A DNA stretch of 64,000 bases from Delphinapterus leucas (lineage: Eukaryota; Chordata; Mammalia; Artiodactyla; Monodontidae), in contig NW_022098031.1 in assembly GCF_002288925.2 (NCBI RefSeq), forward strand, positions 1,023,159 to 1,087,158, read 5' to 3'. Both the position numbers and the translations under genes were made by a program. The stretch's first letter is position 1; the number at the start of each line of letters is the position of its first letter. The notes beneath the pieces were generated by a model. The model had not been told where the DNA came from, made no database searches, and worked only from the letters and a program-made list of their open reading frames with translations. Below, piece after piece: positions 28,401 to 36,714 of this stretch.

Positions 28401-30374
28401 GTCTCATTTTACAAAATTTGGGAGTGTCCCCAGATCTCTCCAGTCTCTGATGTAAACTGCATTTTAGGAAGGAACTTTGAGATAGAGAAATAAACAAAAT
28501 AGTGTAACAGTGTAGCACTAACGTGCATGATAATTTCTCCACATGCCTTCATAAAAGTGGTGAGATAAGTATTCGACAAGTGCAGGTTCACGTTTTTCAA
28601 ACATAATACTCGATTCTCTCTCTTTCCATGTCTTAAAGGGCCGATTAACATTCATGAGCATAAGCACATCAAACTGTGGGTTATCAAAATCAAACAGTAG
28701 AATTTTTGAGTAGAATTCCATTTTTAATTAAGATCAGTTTAGTCCAAAAAATGATTTTCATTATTTACTGCTAGAAACATTTTATTCTTTTATCATTAAA
28801 AACGTTTACTCTATGTTAAGAATACAGCACATTTCTAATCAACAATGTACATTAATAATAATATGAAATAGGAAATTACTGAATATAACTTCTTTTCAAA
28901 TCTTTGAAGTGAAAAATGTCCCCTTAGTATCTACAGTCATTGGACACCACCAAAAACTCCTCTTTTAATTAAAATGAAAGGAAATATTTTTGTTTCATAA
29001 ATAAGGAACTGAATGCCTAGTAATTTTTAATTTGTGGAAATGTTTTAAAGAACTAAATCTCATGCCCTTATTTTGTAAAATATTTAATTTATTTTTCAAA
29101 AGCAGATACACTGACCTGCTGAGCTTTGCTCATTCCAATTATCTTTATGTTTTAGAGGACATAAAGAACAAGAAATACTCACTTTGATGTTCTCGTCAAG
29201 ATGGATGAAGTACAAATATAACCTGCCAGAGATAAATATATATATATATGAAAAAAATTATCCAAATATCTTGATCACATGATCTGATTATAAAACAGAT
29301 CATTTAAACCTAAATTCTGAAACTTAGACTGAGTTTTGCTATTAGTTACTTTACATTTTCTAGAGGATTTTGACCAGCAAATTCCCTGTGAGACATCAGG
29401 GTGACCAGTAATTCAGAAAGAATGGGCAGTGTACCTTGATTTATACAGAGACATGATACAGTGGAATAAGCACTAGTCCTGAAGTCAGAGATCCAAGTTT
29501 TAGTCCCAGTCCTACGACTTAGTAAATGCCAAATTTAAGCAAACCATCACAAAATAACAGTGGTAGCCAAGTTGATCTTCAAAGTCCCCTCCAGCTCTCG
29601 CTGCTCTAAGACATTTTCTCCTTGGAGTTTCAGTCACTACTAGGATTGGAAGATAGTGTCTGTGACCTCGCTGGTCTTCTACACTTCAGTAATTTCTCCC
29701 ACTTCCTCTACAAGCCCCAAAATATACAGCCCTTTTCAGGGACTAAAAATTAATAACTGAATGTAAATAAATGCTTTCTGCCATAAAAATATTTTATAAA
29801 AATTAATTTATAAATATTGCTATAATATAATTGAAAATCAATGCTTAGTCTCAAACATTAAAGTCCTTCTTAAAACATTCCTTTACCATTCTTTGGGTTG
29901 ATGGCATCAAGAAAGTTCAAGTACTCAATGTCTCCTTATCTTTTATAAAATTTCAAATGTTTAAATTACACAACTGTTTAAAATCATTATTTAGAAGAGA
30001 AAAAGTTAGAATCAGAGCTTCTTCCAGTACAGCTGCATATCATGATAAAATCATGATTTTAACATTTAAAAAAGAGACTCAGAAAATGAAAACTAAAAGT
30101 TCCAAATTATCTATATTATTAAAAATTTTCCCAAAAAATGATCTGGGTGTCATTTAGTATATACCCATCCTAATGACTCGGAAATGTTTTACAGTATAAG
30201 AGGAAACAGTTTCTACACTTTACAAGGAAGACTAAAATACAATAAAATAAGGTAAAAGTTTAACATGAGTTCTTACCTTGTAATGAAAACAGCAGTATAT
30301 GAAGCAAGAATATACTCCAAGGTACCATTAAATTGAGTTTTCTCACAATGTTCATTTCAGTATAGCCTTTCTCC
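789..30374 (-). CDS. OTOGL: Otogelin-like gene, 5' portion (nine coding exons, gene continues past the left edge)
   Basis: Otogelin-like is a large secreted glycoprotein of the acellular membranes of the inner ear; recessive human mutations cause deafness DFNB84B (established knowledge). Seen here: nine minus-strand exons with GT/AG sites whose phases chain 1-2-0-1-1-0-2-1-0, giving 362 codons without a stop. Order of parts: signal peptide (residues about 10-25 hydrophobic), unique region to about 125, EGF-like module about 126-158, first VWD domain about 165 to 340, then the start of the following cysteine-rich (C8) region. The EGF-then-VWD order and the exon texts fit OTOGL better than its paralogue OTOG or the gel-forming mucins. 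The human protein is over 2300 residues, so only the N-terminal sixth or so is here. No frameshift or nonsense lesion is visible. Assignment to OTOGL is by recognition, not by a search. Confidence 0.9.
1330..1740 (+). other. Coding-like but broken stretch, possible processed pseudogene
   Basis: Several short frames here look protein-like (for example [20 protein letters not shown] near 1360 and [17 protein letters not shown] near 1650), but they are in broken frames with stops between them. It could be an old retrocopy or chance. No parent gene was recognised. Confidence 0.2.
1990..2505 (+). repeat. LINE-2 3' end fragment
   Basis: Contains the typical L2 order: a pyrimidine-rich stretch, 'tgacctcctcagagaagcct', then 'gtaggtgctcaaaatatatt' and 'ctaaataagtgaacgaat'. 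It is an old, diverged relic in OTOGL intron 8. Confidence 0.65.
2635..2843 (-). mobile_element. CHR-type SINE, short form
   Basis: tRNA-derived SINE in reverse orientation: the tail is the (TTTA)n run at about 2629-2650 and the head 'accagggaagcc' ends at 2842. A 13-base target-site duplication (aatatacttattt) lies at 2622-2634 and 2844-2856. Open frames across it are chance. Confidence 0.9.
4250..5235. repeat. Cluster of MIR-family relics
   Basis: Four diverged MIR-like pieces sit at about 4255-4420, 4565-4745, 4890-5060 and 5100-5235. Diagnostic phrases include 'actatgtgccaagcgagaca', 'cctcatttaatccttgcaac' and 'ctattttacagctgaagaaa'. They explain the open frames in this stretch. Confidence 0.6.
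5640..5725 (+). repeat. LINE-2 3' tail
   Basis: 'acagtgccagacacaaagta' followed by 'aatgctcagttagtatttg' is the end of an L2 or L2-derived repeat. Confidence 0.5.
5944..6149 (-). CDS. OTOGL: OTOGL coding exon 8: VWD core with CGLC motif
   Basis: Acceptor 'ctatttttcaag' lies before 6149 and donor 'gtaagt' after 5944. Enters in phase 2 and ends in phase 1. It encodes [20 protein letters not shown], then [17 protein letters not shown] and the vicinal-cysteine motif [15 protein letters not shown]. Most VWD domains have CGLCGN at this place, so the alanine is a departure from the family consensus (codon GCA), while both cysteines and the Asp-rich tail are kept. Confidence 0.93.
7680..7880. repeat. 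MIR-like relics
   Basis: 'atttcacaggggagagaact' and 'atctgctatgagataggccc' resemble two degraded MIR fragments side by side in intron 7. Confidence 0.4.
8435..8615 (+). repeat. Ancient mammalian repeat, family not assigned (copy A)
   Basis: 'acctgccctcatgaaatata' followed by 'gaggaagacagttaataaaa' matches the sequence at 10690-10810 closely enough to be the same old family. The class was not determined. Confidence 0.5.
9229..9350 (-). CDS. OTOGL: OTOGL coding exon 7: middle of first VWD domain
   Basis: Acceptor 'ctccctttaag' lies before 9350 and donor 'gtaaga' after 9229. Enters in phase 0 and ends in phase 2. It reads [20 protein letters not shown], then [15 protein letters not shown]. The beta-strand pattern and paired Cys match the corresponding exon of otogelin-type proteins. 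Confidence 0.9.
9640..10245 (+). mobile_element. L1 3' end, truncated
   Basis: Holds the last part of L1 ORF2 (DNA for the 'tgtccatcgacagatgaatg' segment), an A-run at 9857-9877, the 3' UTR and the terminal 'ccaataaagatgttaaaaat'. It is a 5'-truncated copy in OTOGL intron 7, antisense to the gene. No clear target-site duplication was seen. Confidence 0.85.
10610..11010 (+). repeat. Ancient mammalian repeat, family not assigned (copy B)
   Basis: Starts 'ttattatgtaccaggcactg', continues 'acctgccctcacgaacctta' and ends 'aatgcaaaaagcctaaagt'. It is the fullest copy of this family in the window; related pieces lie at 8435, 40470 and 52690. Confidence 0.5.
11848..12142 (+). mobile_element. CHR-type SINE, intermediate form
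   Basis: Head 'gcttccctggtggcgcagcg', a single 'cacaactactgagcc' module, then 'gaagacccaacacagccaaa' and a (TAAA)n tail. A 10-base duplication (agagagggga) flanks it at 11838-11847 and 12143-12152. In OTOGL intron 6. Confidence 0.9.
12335..12810 (+). mobile_element. Solo LTR-like element (ERV1-like)
   Basis: Starts TGTTGC and ends GGTAACA, with two AATAAA signals (12649-12654 and 12725-12730) and a pyrimidine-rich 3' part reading 'aaccctctctttgctgc', as in gammaretrovirus-like LTRs. No internal retroviral sequence is next to it and no clean flanking duplication was found, so the ends are approximate. It lies antisense in OTOGL intron 6. Confidence 0.55.
13411..13457. repeat. (TG)n microsatellite
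   Basis: An uninterrupted TG run covers 13421-13457, preceded by an imperfect TG tract. The reverse-strand His-Thr frame across it is an artefact. Confidence 0.95.
15455..15609 (-). CDS. OTOGL: OTOGL coding exon 6: start of first VWD domain
   Basis: Acceptor 'atttcttttcag' lies before 15609 and donor 'gtaggt' after 15455. Enters in phase 1 and ends in phase 0. It contains the hallmark opening of a von Willebrand type D domain: [19 protein letters not shown], then [12 protein letters not shown]. The Asn-Cys-Ser triplet is a possible N-glycosylation site. VWD domains in this family build disulphide-linked extracellular matrices. Confidence 0.93.
16470..16717 (+). repeat. LINE-2 3' end
   Basis: 'ctccaagagggcagaaactt' and 'agtagatgctcaataaatac' followed by 'caaatgaatg' are the standard L2 3' end. 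Confidence 0.7.
16940..19195 (+). mobile_element. Older L1, 5'-truncated, split by a SINE
   Basis: Encodes the 3' half of ORF2 with recognisable pieces [17 protein letters not shown], then [13 protein letters not shown] and [17 protein letters not shown], ending in a stop near 17474 and frameshifts after it. L1 sequence stops at 17993 and resumes after 18384. The 3' end differs from the younger L1s here (it has 'ggaactatattcaatattct'), so it is a different, older subfamily. Not a functional element. In OTOGL intron 5. Confidence 0.9.
17994..18384 (+). mobile_element. CHR-type SINE, long form, nested in L1
   Basis: Head 'gcttccctggtggtgcagtg', three consecutive 'cacaactact' modules (about 18116, 18150, 18173), then 'aatgcagccaaaaataaata'. 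The 13-base duplication aacttcaatgagg at 17981-17993 and 18385-18397 is cut from L1 ORF2 sequence, proving insertion into a pre-existing L1. Confidence 0.95.
19418..19516 (-). CDS. OTOGL: OTOGL coding exon 5: EGF-like module
   Basis: Acceptor 'gcccttcag' lies before 19516 and donor 'gtaagt' after 19418. Phase 1 in and out, a symmetric exon of 33 codons as usual for a mobile EGF-type module. Six cysteines are spaced C-x3-C-x5-C-x5-C-x-C-x9-C, starting [12 protein letters not shown]. Otogelin has a similar module in the same place, just before its first VWD domain. Confidence 0.9.
20890..21094 (+). mobile_element. CHR-type SINE, short form
   Basis: Head 'gggattccccagtggcacag', tRNA-like B box region 'ggttcgtgccc', end 'aacagtgagaggccctcat' and an A tail. 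The duplication agcaatgtc lies at 20881-20889 and 21095-21103. In OTOGL intron 4. Confidence 0.92.
21389..21455 (-). CDS. OTOGL: OTOGL coding exon 4
   Basis: Acceptor 'tttctttcttttaaag' lies before 21455 and donor 'gttagt' after 21389. It enters in phase 0 and leaves in phase 1, with 22 codons reading [20 protein letters not shown] and on. It joins directly to the EGF-like exon. The donor GTTAGT is weaker than consensus; the strong polypyrimidine tract and perfect phase fit support the call. Confidence 0.85.
22020..22215 (+). repeat. MIR SINE relic
   Basis: 'tctggattagagtcctgatt', 'ttgtctgtaaaatgggaaca' and 'gcataatgcctcacacata' follow the MIR order. Confidence 0.75.
22510..24681 (+). mobile_element. 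Relatively young L1, 5'-truncated
   Basis: A 2.2 kb copy with a 14-base target-site duplication (aaaaaagggtgata) at 22496-22509 and 24682-24695. It keeps the C-terminal part of ORF2: the frame from 22789 runs 291 codons to a TAG at 23662-23664, then continues in pieces from 23674 and 23961 (ending near 24341), followed by the 3' UTR and 'ccaataaagatgttaaaaa'. ORF2 supplies reverse transcriptase and endonuclease; this copy lacks the 5' end and is dead. It sits antisense in OTOGL intron 3. Confidence 0.95.
25165..25345 (+). repeat. MIR SINE relic
   Basis: 'caaattatttaacctgttca', 'cccaatctgtaaaacagaat' and 'attgtgaggattaaatgaaa' are diagnostic MIR phrases. Confidence 0.85.
25730..25830 (+). repeat. 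LINE-2 tail-like fragment
   Basis: 'gaatttctagagaacaaaca' and 'acccctagcatggtccct' resemble a decayed L2 3' end. Confidence 0.4.
25900..28000. other. OTOGL intron 3, unassigned sequence
   Basis: Includes a GC-richer stretch at about 25905-26330 that may be an old LTR or other repeat; no family was recognised. The open frames there have no domain or splice support. No other gene seen. Confidence 0.5.
28026..28215 (-). CDS. OTOGL: OTOGL coding exon 3 (unique N-terminal region)
   Basis: Acceptor 'ttttcttccag' lies before 28215 and donor 'gtaact' after 28026. Enters in phase 2 and ends in phase 0. It encodes about 63 residues beginning [16 protein letters not shown] and ending RQERGGRGK, with a vicinal Cys pair (LCCHF) and a possible N-glycosylation site (NET). 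It has no recognised domain; it lies between the signal peptide and the EGF-like module. The basic, glycine-rich end suggests an exposed linker (inference). Confidence 0.85.
29183..29222 (-). CDS. OTOGL: OTOGL coding exon 2 (40-base microexon)
   Basis: Acceptor 'tctggcag' lies before 29222 and donor 'gtgagta' after 29183. It enters in phase 1 and leaves in phase 2, adding [13 protein letters not shown] and the first two bases of a lysine codon. It probably holds the end of the signal peptide and the mature N-terminus. It is too short to stand out alone; support comes from the exact phase fit on both sides. Confidence 0.8.
29450..29620 (+). repeat. MIR-like relic
   Basis: 'acagtggaataagcactagt' with 'aagtcagagatccaagtttt' fits a decayed MIR 5' half in OTOGL intron 1. 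Confidence 0.55.
30277..30374 (-). CDS. OTOGL: OTOGL coding exon 1: start codon and signal peptide
   Basis: The ATG is at 30355-30353, followed by 26 codons plus one base and a strong donor (CAAG|gtaaga) after 30277. The peptide starts MNIVRKLN and continues into a hydrophobic stretch, [15 protein letters not shown], typical of a secretory signal peptide. Upstream, 'ttacatttcag' ending at 30375 looks like a splice acceptor, so 30356-30374 would be 5' UTR and an earlier noncoding exon is implied. The frame is open back to that acceptor, so a longer N-terminus cannot be excluded. The first ATG is preferred because the signal peptide follows directly; a second in-frame ATG at codon 10 would cut into it. 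Confidence 0.85.
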
Positions 30375-30762
30375 CTGAAATGTAACCAAATTGTTGGTCT
30401 TTACTAAGATGGCATCTTAGAAGTATGAGTACTTGTAGAGTGCTCAAATTCTTATAAATATAGCTTTGTAATAAAGTAATTCAAAAAGGAATTCCAGGAT
30501 TTCTAACCACATACAGCATCTGAAGCTTTAGAACTTGCAGGCAACCCTTTGGCTGAATCTCTCATTAGCAATGCATGGCAGTTTCTTACTGAGCCGGTAT
30601 TAGTTACACCCTACCCGACTCCTGCACATCATACGCCTTTTTAGCCTATATTAGCCTTTTATGACTTCTAAAGTCAGTAGCATCAAACAAACAAACAAAA
30701 AACCCTGTTATCTCCTGATGTTATAAGAGATAAGCATTATTCCTAATTAGTGATCTATTCCA

Positions 30763-30838
30763 TGTTTTATTCATAAAATAATTACTGTCCTTTGAAAGAA
30801 GACTGTTTTATTCATAAAATAATTACTGTCCTTTGAAA
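30763..30838. repeat. Direct tandem duplication, 35-base copies
   Basis: Two identical 35-base copies (30763-30797 and 30804-30838, starting 'tgttttattcataaaata') are separated by gaagac, a 41-base period. It lies about 400 bases upstream of the OTOGL start-codon exon. Confidence 0.95.
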
Positions 30839-31081
30839 TAAAATCCTATCAATCATTCCTAGAATGTCTAGACATTTTCATAAACTTTTCTTTAAGAATT
30901 ATAAGTAAACTAAAATTATGTGCATATATTTTCAACTCCAGTCCCATTACAGTGTAGTTTAAGTTGACATATTCATGTGCCCACAGATCTTTCTGTTAAA
31001 CATTCTGCAATAGAAGCAGAAAATAACACAAAAAGATGATATTCTAATATTTGACTTTAAAAAGAAAATAAAGTAACTCAC

Positions 31082-31302
31082 CTAATCCTGAAAACCCTCC
31101 TTCACACCCTGTTTTTCCATCCTCTGGGACAAGTACCCAATTAGACAACAAAAAAGAACTTCTTAATCCAACACTAAGTGCACCCTTCTCTGGTAGCAAT
31201 TGACTACCTGGATTGGCATTAGAGAACAGCTCTAATATTTTGTAATGAACTCCATAGAGATGATCTAAGCCCCATAAATGAGTGAAGGCCATGATTATAT
31301 AA
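31082..31302 (-). promoter_or_regulatory. Candidate OTOGL first exon with TATA-like box
   Basis: On the minus strand a TATA-like TTATATAAT sits at 31294-31302, and a strong donor (GGATTAG|gtgagt) follows 31082. An exon of about 31082-31265 spliced to the acceptor at 30375 would supply the missing 5' UTR. Its own open frame (ATG at 31292) does not join in frame with the OTOGL start, so it would be noncoding or carry an upstream frame. This is inference from motifs only. Confidence 0.3.
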
Positions 31303-31729
31303 TGGGTGCACGTTTCCTACAGCAGATCCCATCAGTTACCTGCAAAGTATCAGACTCACTTAACAGATGGGGGCACAGTGGTAAGGAATATCTAACTACA
31401 CAGGAACTACCTTATGAGACAAAAACACACAGCAGTTCTTAATACCTTGTTGTACTCAGACACTTTTTGTGCAGTGACTTCCTGGTCTTTTCTGTGAAAA
31501 TATACTTAACATCCTGATGTATTGCATGCCCAACATCTACTATATATACAGTTTATTTTCTGATTCTCAAACTCAATAATCTTTTACTCTTGCTTTACAT
31601 GATTTTAATGCCTTTCCATTCCTACATAATTGCCAATTCTATGAGCCAAGAGAAGATGTTTGCCTATAAATTCATTTTTAAAGCAGGAAAACCACACCAA
31701 CTCCCCCAAAATATAAGTAGCTATATGCC

Positions 31730-31747
31730 TACACACACACACACACG
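31730..31747. repeat. (CA)n short microsatellite
   Basis: A short CA run (about nine units) in intergenic sequence. Confidence 0.85.
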
Positions 31748-32015
31748 TACATGTACACTCATTCTTAAATTTTGATGGATTAGATTAAATAATTTAAGTA
31801 TAATATGTGTCTAATAAATATCTATTGAAAGGTTATTGGTCATTACTCAAACTAACCAGACAATAAATTAATATAAGTCTAAACAGATAGGTCTAGCTAT
31901 TTATAGTTACATTCTAATTATTGGTCTAAAAATTATGTATCTACTCAACCACAATCAAAATTAAAATATTCTAGATACTTAAGATGTGAATACAGAATAA
32001 ATTTAAAAGTTAAGC

Positions 32016-32356
32016 TTGCCAGGGGCAGGACAGGAATAAAGACGCAGACGTAGAGAATGGACTTGAGGACACGGGGAGAGGGAAGGGTAAGCTGGGACGA
32101 AGTTAGAGAGTGGCATGGACATATATACACTACCAAATGTAAAATAGATAGCTAGTGGGAAGCAGCCGCATGGCACAGGGAGATCAGCTCCATGCTTTGT
32201 GACCACCTAGCGGCGTGGGATAGGGAGGGTGGGAGGGAGACGCAAGAGGGAGGAGATATGGGGATATATGTATACGTATAGCTGATTCACTTTGTTATAC
32301 AGCAGAAACTAACACAACATTGTAAAGCAATTATACCCCAATAAAGATGTTAAAAA
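32016..32356 (+). mobile_element. L1 3' UTR fragment, severely 5'-truncated
   Basis: About 340 bases of L1 3' UTR ending 'ccaataaagatgttaaaaaa', flanked by an 11-base duplication (aaaagttaagc) at 32005-32015 and 32357-32367. It contains no ORF2. Confidence 0.95.
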
Positions 32357-32369
32357 AAAAGTTAAGCCT

Positions 32370-35300
32370 GAAATTTGTTTAGAGAGCAATAATTTTCCTC
32401 CAAAGAATTTTTTAAATTAAAGGCACCAAACTGATTTACATAGAATGCTCATTAACCCTTTCTGAAAAACATGGAAATGTACATAACAAATATACATTAT
32501 TAAGTCCCCTCCTTAATTTACAACAGTTTCTCTTATCTTCATAATTTCCCATAAAAATCGACCTAAAATATGAAGATTCTATAAATCATATTTTAGGATT
32601 TTTTTTCCCCAATCTGGTAGCTGCTTGACTTAAAATTTGTCACAAGTGACATACCTATGGAAAAATCCCAAATGGAAACCAAAGTTAAATTTCATGGTTC
32701 AAAAAAGAAACATTTTGATAACGCTTATAGTTATTTCTAAATACTACCAGATCTTGGTGAAAAAGGATTAGTAAACAGCAATATAAAGCCTGTGAAAAGT
32801 ACTTCTTTCTAATATAAACTTGGATATTTTACATTCTTAATTCAAATGTAATAACTCTCAACTTTTCATCTCAGATTTCATACAGTATCTTTAAACGTCT
32901 GATTCAAAAGCATCACAGCCATTTTCACTGGTTAAAGTTGAAAATTCCAAGGTTATGTCACCTGGCATATTTATTACTGTTATTCTATTTTGAACTCTAT
33001 GTATTTAAAACCTATAAATTATTTTGTCTGGTAAAGAAAATAGAAGAAATTATAATGGGAATTCTCAGGGTGACCATTCTTTTATAGCTAGAGGTTTAGC
33101 ATGTGCTGGCTTTCTATTCCTCCTCCATCCAGGTTTAGAGTAGGTCAGAGATTAGTAAAGGAGAATGAACAATGGCAGAGAAAACAATACCAGAAATTCC
33201 AAGTTCTTTTTCAACTAACTACATTATGAATTCATTACATTAAATGGTAGCCTGCATGAAAATAGGTAAAATAGACTTCCATGAATAGCTACAGTAGAAT
33301 AGAGAGTTTAGATGAAAGATTAGACCCAGAAACACAAAAAAAGGAATTTATGACTGTTGCTACATGTAGTTATTACTGTCAAAATTTAGTTGACAGCTTT
33401 TATATTTCATTCTACCCTGACAAAGGAACTCTGGCAAAAAGTGAGTCAGTCACCAGCTTGTGAAGAGATATTAAGTTCATAAGAAGTCTGAGGCAACTAC
33501 ATAATGCATGAGATAAACAGTTCCCTTTCTGATACAAGAACACGGCACATTTTCCCACATGGAATATGATCTTTAGAAAGTTGACACCTGACAGCCTATT
33601 GGCCTCAACACACAACATTAAAAACAACTGTCAGGAATGGGAAATTGCTGGGCTTATAGTTTATATGTCAATAATAAAGAAAGGGGTATCTTTAATGAAG
33701 TTCATCATCTTTAAGAAAAATTAATTTCTATGGTGATTTATATAACACTCATTCTTCATTCATTGAAATCAAATCTAAAATAGATAACATTTGATTCCCA
33801 TCATATCACATTCTACTAGTGAAATGCAACTATTCCTCACTTGCCTTACTAAACCTAACATATTTCAGGTTCAGTGATTTTATCTAGAATTTATGTTATC
33901 ATTGAGCAGCAAAAAGAATCCTATATCTTTGACGTGATTTTAACCACTCTGAATTTAACTGCCTTATTATAAGATAGTTTTGCAGTATTCTATTTATGCT
34001 TTCAGGAGGTGTGCTGCTTAGCACTTTCTGGAATGCTTCATATTATTTAATTTGTAAATGACATCTATCTTAGCTTTTCTGAATACAGACTGTGTGTCAT
34101 AAGTGGTATCTATGTTGGTCATGATTTCAATTTAAAGCTCACCCACAGAAGTTAATGCGTTGTGTTTTATAGGGACATTCATTTTTCAAGTTGCTATGGT
34201 GTCACTGATTTGCAATATCTTTCATCTTGAAAGAAGTAATGTTCCTACGACTAAAGTTTTGTCTTGTCAACACTTTAGCATCAAGTTCTTGATATAAAAC
34301 CAATATTTCCTACAGTTCTCTTTATTTTCTAAACTACTGTAGCACTTACATACTATAGCACATTACATGTGCATTTATAATATATAGTGTAATATACAAT
34401 GTACTACACATATAACAATATAAATTATGTTGGTTTCTCATGTTTTCAATTCCATTTTATATCTTCAGTCATTTTAGATTTACTTATTTTAGAGTTGCTG
34501 AGGGATAATATTACTTGAATTTCTCAGGAGGAGGAGGGTTCTAACCCTGTTGCTTGCTGTGTTGGCTTCTCACACTTAGGGTGGATTACCGCATAGGTTT
34601 TGTAATTTTGAATTTTGGTTTCCCGTCTGGTAGAACATTTTCTGTGGTAATTCTTTACTGCCAGTGTTGAAGTTATGCCTCTCCAAAAAAGAGTTTGCAT
34701 TTACTTCTGCCAATTGCTCCAAGGAATTTCATGTTAATTTCTCAATTTGAGGGTTCCCAGCATACTGAGTATAAATTCAAATCCCAAACACAAAGCGAGG
34801 AAATGCCAAATCTAGTTTCTGCTTTGTCTTTGGCCTTTGGTGATATTCCTTACTTCTATTCAACCACTTAAATAGATGAATATTTTATTTTATTCAGCAT
34901 GCCCAAGTATTTTATAGCTGACAAATTTTTAGATCATCTCATCTGTTGCATTGCCAAAAACAGAACCATGAACTATCAAAAATTATATGCTCTCATTTTC
35001 TAGGTTACTACTTTATGTATTTGCAACATACTTTCTCAACTGAATTACAAACTTGTGATATGGAGCCATCTATGATTCACAGGTAAGTACTTATTTAACT
35101 CTTCTAATAATTATATCCAAGTTATTCAAAACAAACAACTATACATTTATAAAGAAGGCATATTAAAGCATCTCATACTTGGATCAAATTATTTAAAATA
35201 TAAAAGAAAACCTGTCAGATCCCTAAGTGTGATGGTTCAGATGACTTCATATAACACCAAGATTCCAATTCAGACACCTGACAATGATTTATGACAATAG

Positions 35301-35700
35301 CCACTGCAACCTGCAGCCTAGAGTGTCAAACATCAGCTTATCATCTTCTACCTTTTCTAAGTTGGCAAGGTTAATACAGAAAAACTGCCTTTAGAGACGT
35401 GGCACCATTGTGGTTTTCAGCAGAGCACAAATCAGTATGAAAACATAACTCAGAAAAAACTAAGCCCTTCATTGTGATTTGAGAGTCACATGAAGGTCGG
35501 ATCAGCCCTAAAAAGTGTTTCCCCCTTATCTTGACATGACCTCTTCCCTGGCTTCCAGCCTGAATTAGAGTGTTACTGAGTTACATGCAAAATTGTTATC
35601 ATTATCTCCCAAAAGCTGCAGTGAAAACACACTAGTTCCTTTGGAAAGTTTTTTTCAGTCTTCTCTTCTAACAAGATAAGTTTATCAGCTTTACCTTAGA
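32370..35700. other. Intergenic AT-rich DNA, nothing recognised
   Basis: No coding exon with domain support, RNA gene or clear repeat was seen. Open frames here are short, lack family signatures, and lie in AT-rich sequence. Confidence 0.5.
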
Positions 35701-35704
35701 ATAC

Positions 35705-35860
35705 AGAGGTGGTTCTCAAACTTTGGTGTATGCAAGAATCACCTAGGGAGTATATTAGAAGCACAGATCCCCAACACCACCTCCATCACATCCAGTGTTT
35801 TCTGATCCATGAGTCTAAGGGGGTTAGGCATCTGTGTTGTAATAGAGACTCTAGCTTCGG
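35705..35860 (+). repeat. MER5A-like DNA transposon relic
   Basis: 'ggtggttctcaaactttggt' then 'aagaatcacctagggagtat' and 'cacagatccccaacaccacc' match the MER5A (hAT-Charlie, nonautonomous) consensus order. Confidence 0.75.
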
Positions 35861-36084
35861 GAAAATTAAATACCAAACTAGTCTATTCTAGTACAAAAAA
35901 AGGAATGCAAGTGCATTACAAATATGGAGGAATTGATAGATCCCATTGGAGGAGAAAGCAGCAGAGGTCGGAAAAATTAAGTGGAGGTTGAGGGCCAGTC
36001 TCACTACCTACTAGTAAACAGTTCCTTGTTTGGGAAGATGAAGTGTATCTGTTATTTAATTTGCCTACTCTTTCCACACTTCTT

Positions 36085-36633
36085 TTTTTTTTTTTTTAAC
36101 ATCTTTATTGGGGTATAATTGCTTTACAATGGTGTGTTAGTTTCTGCTTTATAACAAAGTGAATCAGTTATACATATACATATGTTCCCATATGTCTTCC
36201 CTCTTGCGTTTCCCTCCCTCCCACTCTCCCTATCCCACCCCTCCAGGCTGTCACAAAGCACCGAGCTAATATCCCTGTGCCATGCGGCTGCTTCCCACTA
36301 GCTATCTACCTTACTACGTTTGTTAGTGTGTATATGTCCATGACTCTCTCTCGCCCTGTCAAAGCTCACCCTTCCCCCTCCCCATATCCTCAAGTCCGTT
36401 CTCCAGTAGGTCTGCGTCTTTATTCCTGTCTTACCCCTAGGTTCTTCATGACATTTTTTTTTCTTAAATTCCATATATATGTGTTAGCATACGGTATTTG
36501 TCTTTTTCTTTCTGACTTACTTCACTCTGTATGACAGACTCTAGGTCTATCCATCTCATTACAAATAGCTCAATTTCGTTTCTTTTTAAGGCTGAGTAAT
36601 ATTCCATTGTATATATGTGCCACATCTTCTTTA
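36085..36633 (-). mobile_element. L1 3' end, truncated
   Basis: Reverse-strand L1 3' UTR and last ORF2 codons, starting with a T run and 'aacatctttattggggtata'. A 14-base duplication (tttccacacttctt) lies at 36071-36084 and 36634-36647. Confidence 0.95.
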
Positions 36634-36714
36634 TTTCCACACTTCTTATGCAGAGAAACTCCTCCCAGAGGCAACATAGCTTCTGCTCCATTGGCATTAC
36701 ATCTTTACAACTCT

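Noticed and set aside
31044..31292. Reverse-strand frame considered as an in-frame N-terminal extension of OTOGL
   Set aside because: Spliced to the next exon it reads out of frame with the signal peptide start. Kept only as a possible noncoding first exon.
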